Shown here in pieces: positions 60,280 to 64,000 of a stretch of DNA of 64,000 nt. Each line of letters begins with the position of its first letter. Position 1 is the first letter of the stretch. The position numbers and the translations under genes were made by a program. Source of the stretch: Microbacterium sp. H1-D42 (GTDB lineage Bacteria > Actinomycetota > Actinomycetes > Actinomycetales > Microbacteriaceae); NCBI RefSeq assembly GCF_022637555.1, contig NZ_CP093342.1, positions 2,480,001 through 2,544,000 of the forward strand, read 5' to 3'. A model generated the notes under the pieces. It searched no databases, was not told where the DNA came from, and saw only the letters and a program-made list of their open reading frames with translations.

Positions 60280-61872
60280 TCAGTACGCGAACGCGAGCAC
60301 GTCGTCGCGCTTGTCGTCGCCATCGGGGTCATCGCCGGAGCCGCCGCTGTGTGCAGAAGCTGTCAGCTCGGGCATCGCGGCCGCCACACCGCCGCGGATG
60401 TACTTCACCATCAGATACATCTCGATCACGAGCATGACGCCGTAGACGAGGGTCAGAGTGATGACGGAGAACAGCATCTCGCCCGCCGTGACACCAGGTG
60501 AGACGGCGGCCGCGGTGAACATGAACACGCCGTCGATGCCACTCGGGTCCGGGTTCGGTGCCACGACGAACGGCTGTCGTCCGATCTCGGTGAAGATCCA
60601 TCCTGCGATGTTCGCCGCGAAGGGGGCGACGATTCCGAGCAGCGCGAGACGCATGATCCACGGCGAGCGCGGCACGGTGCCCTTGCGCGTCAGCCACAGC
60701 GCGACCACGGCACCGAAGGCCACGATGCCGCCGAGGCCGATCATCAGACGGAAGCCCCAGTAGGTCACCCACATCACTGGCACGTAGTTGACCTCGGCGC
60801 CGGCGTGCGCGCCGTAGAGCGCGTCGTCGGGGATCGTCTTGCCGTACTGGTCGACGTACTGCGGTTCGAGATCGCGGATGCCAGGCATGTCGGCGCCCCA
60901 CTCCCCTGTGCCGAGGAAGCCCAGCACGCCGGGGATCTCGATGAGGGTGACGACGTCGGAGCAGTCGGTCGATCCGGGGTCCCCGAGGGAGAGCACCGAG
61001 AACGACGAGCCGGTGTGGCAGGCTGCCTCCGCAGCCGCCATCTTCATGGGCTGCTGCTCGTACATGAGCTTGCCCTGGATGTCTCCGGATACGACGGTGC
61101 CCATGAAGCCGAGGATCGCGACGACCGCGCCCAGCCGCAGCGACCAGATCCAGACGCCGTGGTCGGTGCGGTCGCGCCCCGGCGCAGCATCCGATTCCCC
61201 TACGACGACGTGACCGGTCTCGGAGACCGTGTCGATGCCGTCGTGGCGCCGGCGCCACAGGTGGTACCAGGCGATGCCGATCAGGAACATGCCCGCCACG
61301 ACCAGGGCGCCGAGGATCGTGTGGGTGTACGCGGCGAGTGCCGTGCTGTTGGTGAGCACGGCCCAGATGTCGGTCATGACGGGGCGGCCGTCGGCACCCA
61401 TCTCGACGCCGACCGGGTGCTGCATCCACGAGTTGGCGACGATGATGAAGAAGGCCGAGATCCACGAGCCGATCACCGCGCACCACAGGGCTGTGAGGTG
61501 CAGCCCCTTGCGCAGCCGACCCCAGCCGAAGATCCAGATGCCGAGGAAGGTCGACTCGACGAAGAACGCCAGCAGGCCCTCCATCGCCAGCGGTGCGCCG
61601 AACACGTCGCCGACGAATCGGGAGTACTCGCTCCACGCCATGCCGAACTGGAACTCCTGCACGAGTCCGGTGGCGACGCCGACGATGAAGTTGATCAGGT
61701 AGATCTTGCCCCAGAACTTCGTCATGCGAAGGAACTTCTCGTCGCCGGTGCGCACCCAGCGGGTCTGCATGATGGCGACCATCAAGCCCAGCCCCAGCGT
61801 GAGCGGGACCATCAGGAAGTGATAGACGGTCGTGATGCCGAACTGCCATCTGGCGATATCGAGCACGTCCAC
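60280..61872 (-). CDS. cydA: Cytochrome bd oxidase subunit I
   Basis: 530 residues from GTG 61872 (GAAGGAG upstream). It carries the three hemes. The heme ligand His lies in 'GITTVYHFLMVPLTLGL'; the quinol loop has 'SGDIQGKLMYEQQPMKMAAAEA' (abbreviated) and 'GRQPFVV'. Its promoter faces that of blaI, with a BlaI-like operator between them. Confidence 0.95.
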   Translation of the reverse strand: MDVLDIARWQFGITTVYHFLMVPLTLGLGLMVAIMQTRWVRTGDEKFLRMTKFWGKIYLINFIVGVATGLVQEFQFGMAWSEYSRFVGDVFGAPLAMEGLLAFFVESTFLGIWIFGWGRLRKGLHLTALWCAVIGSWISAFFIIVANSWMQHPVGVEMGADGRPVMTDIWAVLTNSTALAAYTHTILGALVVAGMFLIGIAWYHLWRRRHDGIDTVSETGHVVVGESDAAPGRDRTDHGVWIWSLRLGAVVAILGFMGTVVSGDIQGKLMYEQQPMKMAAAEAACHTGSSFSVLSLGDPGSTDCSDVVTLIEIPGVLGFLGTGEWGADMPGIRDLEPQYVDQYGKTIPDDALYGAHAGAEVNYVPVMWVTYWGFRLMIGLGGIVAFGAVVALWLTRKGTVPRSPWIMRLALLGIVAPFAANIAGWIFTEIGRQPFVVAPNPDPSGIDGVFMFTAAAVSPGVTAGEMLFSVITLTLVYGVMLVIEMYLMVKYIRGGVAAAMPELTASAHSGGSGDDPDGDDKRDDVLAFAY

Positions 61873-61926
61873 GCGGGATCTCCTTCTCGGTTCGGATGTG
61901 GCGGCTGGGCCTGCCCACCACTCGAA

Positions 61927-61948
61927 TTCTACGCCTAGTAGAACTACT
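61927..61948. promoter_or_regulatory. BlaI-like operator between cydA and blaI
   Basis: Two overlapping palindromes: TTCTAC-GCCTA-GTAGAA (61927-61943) and AGTAG-AA-CTACT (61937-61948). The second resembles the TACTAC/GTAGTA dyad known for BlaI/MecI family repressors. Further TAGAA words lie at 61960 and 61981. The site could serve both divergent genes. Confidence 0.7.
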
Positions 61949-62023
61949 TCGACTGAGCATAGAACAATTTCGACAAGGGGTAGAATAGAAGGGCTGGAGA
62001 AAACCGGCGCGAAGGAGGACGAC

Positions 62024-62380
62024 ATGGCGACGCTCGGAGAACTGGAACGCGCGGTCATGGACACCCTCTGGGATGCCGACGGGGCCCAGAGCGCCTATGA
62101 CGTGCAGCACGCGCTCGAATCCGCGGGCCGCACCCTGGCTGTGACGACGCTGTTGACCGTGCTGTCACGCCTCGAGAAGAAGGGCTTCGTGGCATCCGAC
62201 CGCTCAGCCCGGCCGCATCGCTACACCGCAATCGCCTCGCGCGCCGACCACGTCGCCGAGCTCATGCACTCGGTGCTGGGTGGCGCGGGCGACCGCACGG
62301 CCGTGCTGGAGCGCTTCGTCGGCGGCGTCTCTGCCGAGGATGCCGCCATCCTGCGCCAACTGCTCGCACACGCGAGCTGA
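62024..62380 (+). CDS. blaI: BlaI/MecI/CopY family repressor
   Basis: 118 residues from ATG 62024 (GAAGGAGG upstream). Winged helix 'LGELERAVMDTLWDADGAQSAYDVQHAL' (abbreviated) and 'VTTLLTVLSRLEKKGFV', followed by the C-terminal dimerisation helices. Members bind as dimers and are inactivated by cleavage through a partner M56 protease, which is encoded next. Confidence 0.92.
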   Translation: MATLGELERAVMDTLWDADGAQSAYDVQHALESAGRTLAVTTLLTVLSRLEKKGFVASDRSARPHRYTAIASRADHVAELMHSVLGGAGDRTAVLERFVGGVSAEDAAILRQLLAHAS

Positions 62381-62385
62381 GACTC

Positions 62386-63210
62386 ATGACAGGGTGGACG
62401 CCCTTCGCCGATGCTGCCCCCATCGGCGCGCTCGTGATCCCGCATGGTGCGATCGTGGCCGGCGCCGTCCTGCTCGGTGCGGTCGCGATCGCTCTCGCCT
62501 GGCCAGTGCCCGTCGCGCTCTCCAGGGCGTCGTGGCCGATGCGCACGCCGGTGATGGCGCTGCTGCTGTGGCAGGCGATCGGACTGGCCGGCGGTCTCTC
62601 GATGATCGGCGCCCTCGCCCTGGCGGGATACGCCGCGCTGCCGCAGCACCCGTGGCTGGCCATCATCCCCGCCGCACTGTTCACCGTCTACCTGCTCGCG
62701 CACCTCGGCGCGACGACCCTGCAGGTGACCAGCCAGCGCCGACGCCACCTCGCCCTGCTCGAACTGCTGACCTCACCCCATCCCACTCGCGCCCGCACAC
62801 GCGTGCTCGATGACAAGGTGCCAGTGGCCTACTGCCTCCCCAAGGGCACGCGCTCGGTGACCGTGCTCTCGCAGGGTCTGCTCGACCGCCTGGATGCTGA
62901 TGAGCTGGTGGCCGTGATCGCCCACGAGCGCGCCCACGTCGAGCAGCGACACGACCTCTTGCAGCTCGCGTTCCGAGCCTGGCGCTCGGCACTGCCGTGG
63001 TTCCCGATCGCGGCTCGCGCTGAGGTCGAGGTCGCGGCTCTCGTCGAGATGCTCGCCGACGATCATGCCCGTCGCGAGGTGCGCGATGAAGTGCTCGCGC
63101 GCGCGATCCTGCAGGTCGGGGCCGGCGGCCTCACCGGTACCGCGGGTGCCGAGCAGCCGGTGTCGGGCTCGACGCGCGTCAGCGACCGCTTCCGACGCCT
63201 CGCGGCCTGA
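62386..63210 (+). CDS. M56 family metalloprotease (BlaR-like, without sensor domain)
   Basis: 274 residues with about four membrane segments and a zinc protease site His-Glu-Arg-Ala-His in 'AVIAHERAHVEQRHDLL', plus 'AALVEMLADDHA' for the third ligand. It lacks the penicillin-binding sensor domain of BlaR1. Starts five bases after blaI. Confidence 0.9.
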   Translation: MTGWTPFADAAPIGALVIPHGAIVAGAVLLGAVAIALAWPVPVALSRASWPMRTPVMALLLWQAIGLAGGLSMIGALALAGYAALPQHPWLAIIPAALFTVYLLAHLGATTLQVTSQRRRHLALLELLTSPHPTRARTRVLDDKVPVAYCLPKGTRSVTVLSQGLLDRLDADELVAVIAHERAHVEQRHDLLQLAFRAWRSALPWFPIAARAEVEVAALVEMLADDHARREVRDEVLARAILQVGAGGLTGTAGAEQPVSGSTRVSDRFRRLAA

Positions 63211-63240
63211 GCGCCGGTTGCACCGCGTCGATACCCGCGA

Positions 63241-64000
63241 TCAGCGCTGGGCGAGCTCCGGCTTCGCCGGGTGTCGGATGCTGTCGCCGAGCCGCACGAT
63301 CGCATCACCGACCTGTCGATCGGCGTCGCGGTGAGAGACGAGCACGACCACCCGGTCGGCTGTCGCCCCTCGGACATCGGTCATCATGGCGGCCGCCGTG
63401 GGCTCATCCAGGTGCGCGGTCGGCTCATCCAGCAGGATGACTTCAGCCCGCGTGAGCAGCGCGCGGGCGACCGCGAGCCGCTGACGCTCGCCACCGGACA
63501 GCGCCGACCCTGCTGCCCCGACGCGGGTGTCGAGACCGTCGACGAGTCCACCCAGCAGCGGGGACAGCCCGGCTTGGGCGAGCGCATGCCGCATCGCGGC
63601 ATCGTCGGGGACATCGTCGCGAGACCGGGCGAGCAGCAGGTTGCCGCGCAGGGTGGAGTCGAACACGTAGGCGTCCTGCGGGCACCAGGCGACCTGGGCG
63701 CGCCAGCTGCTCTCGTCGAGGGTCGTCAGCGGCGTGCCGTCGGCCGAGATCGCTCCGGATTCGACGGGCAGAGCACCCATCACCGCCGACAGCAGGGTCG
63801 ACTTGCCCGACCCTGACGGCCCATCGAGCACCAGCCAGCGCCCGCGCTCGGCCGCGCCGTTCACGTGCTGCACGGCTGGCGCAGCAGCGCCCGGATACCG
63901 GATGGTGACATCATCGAGAGCGAGCAGCGCGGTGGCATCCGCGGTCTGCACACCCCACTCGGAGGTCGGCGCCGGCCGCAGGACCGGATCGAGGTGGCGC
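63241..64000 (-). CDS. cydC: Thiol reductant ABC exporter subunit CydC, C-terminal part (cut by window edge)
   Basis: The frame is open to the right edge, so only the ATPase half is seen: Walker A 'GPSGSGKSTLLSAV', signature 'LSGGERQRLAVARAL', Walker B 'VILLDEPTAHLD', and the switch His in 'VLVSHRD'. CydDC exports thiols needed for cytochrome bd assembly. It is inferred to be CydC, not CydD, from the short acidic spacing of the ATPase motifs and nearby cydAB; a general ABC exporter is possible. Confidence 0.8.
   Translation of the reverse strand, partial: RHLDPVLRPAPTSEWGVQTADATALLALDDVTIRYPGAAAPAVQHVNGAAERGRWLVLDGPSGSGKSTLLSAVMGALPVESGAISADGTPLTTLDESSWRAQVAWCPQDAYVFDSTLRGNLLLARSRDDVPDDAAMRHALAQAGLSPLLGGLVDGLDTRVGAAGSALSGGERQRLAVARALLTRAEVILLDEPTAHLDEPTAAAMMTDVRGATADRVVVLVSHRDADRQVGDAIVRLGDSIRHPAKPELAQR

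Noticed and set aside
62024..63210. A beta-lactam resistance operon
   Set aside because: The M56 protein lacks the penicillin sensor and no beta-lactamase or PBP2a gene is present.

Overview
The window is chromosomal DNA from a high-GC actinobacterium, most likely Microbacterium or a close relative in the Microbacteriaceae. The basis is very GC-rich third codon positions, many GTG starts, 1- and 4-base stop/start overlaps, and actinobacterial families (DUF4245, DUF4307, DUF501, DUF6264, PIN-PhoH) in familiar neighbourhoods such as eno-divIC-DUF501. No rRNA, CRISPR array, prophage or replication origin was seen. Both ends are cut: the left edge falls just before ehuB, the right edge inside cydC.

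Region by region. 1-3160: an ehuBCDA operon, an ABC importer for ectoine and hydroxyectoine. 3163-10411: ispH with two uncharacterised genes on the minus strand, diverging from an overlapping chain xseA-xseB-DUF4245-beta carbonic anhydrase-fumC. 10412-13000: a DUF559-type protein, a lipoprotein and a PKD protein. 13022-19223: PIN-PhoH, a class V aminotransferase, uppS, trhA, luxS, DUF4307 and greA. 19293-26282: ilvA with an AI-2E family transporter, a YcaQ glycosylase, LemA, and a lactone oxidase/deaminase pair. 26345-26546: a tRNA with a Leu(UAA) anticodon but a short variable arm, and a 37-bp direct repeat of its 3' half. 26617-32875: ndh, a mycosin-like protease, DUF501, divIC, eno and a methyltransferase. 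32946-35336: a GntR-led membrane operon. 35681-42123: a mobile insertion. 42360-51000: assorted regulators, a permease, an AraC/VOC pair, hisS, a MazEF/PemIK-type module, mazG and nhaA. 50602-59100: ppc, gdhA, a gamma-carbonic-anhydrase-like protein, an MFS-cNMP fusion, an SDR and an esterase. 59212-64000: cydA-cydB and the 3' part of cydC, separated by a BlaI regulator and M56 protease.

The most interesting region is 35435-42353. A DUF4442 gene is split in two: its N-terminal half is at 35435 and its C-terminal half at 42117, about 6.4 kb apart. The insert carries three overlapping genes (an intact tyrosine recombinase, a small XRE-type protein, and a 655-residue protein with six zinc-ribbon modules and a degenerate recombinase domain) plus a large arylsulfatase as apparent cargo. 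This looks like a Tn554-like but distinct site-specific element with readable ends.

Other signals that the gene list does not explain: at least five long imperfect palindromes with unrelated stem sequences, four of them in gaps between converging genes; several compact operators lying on start codons of probably leaderless genes; and a BlaI-like operator shared between blaI and cydA, which suggests protease-linked control of cytochrome bd.
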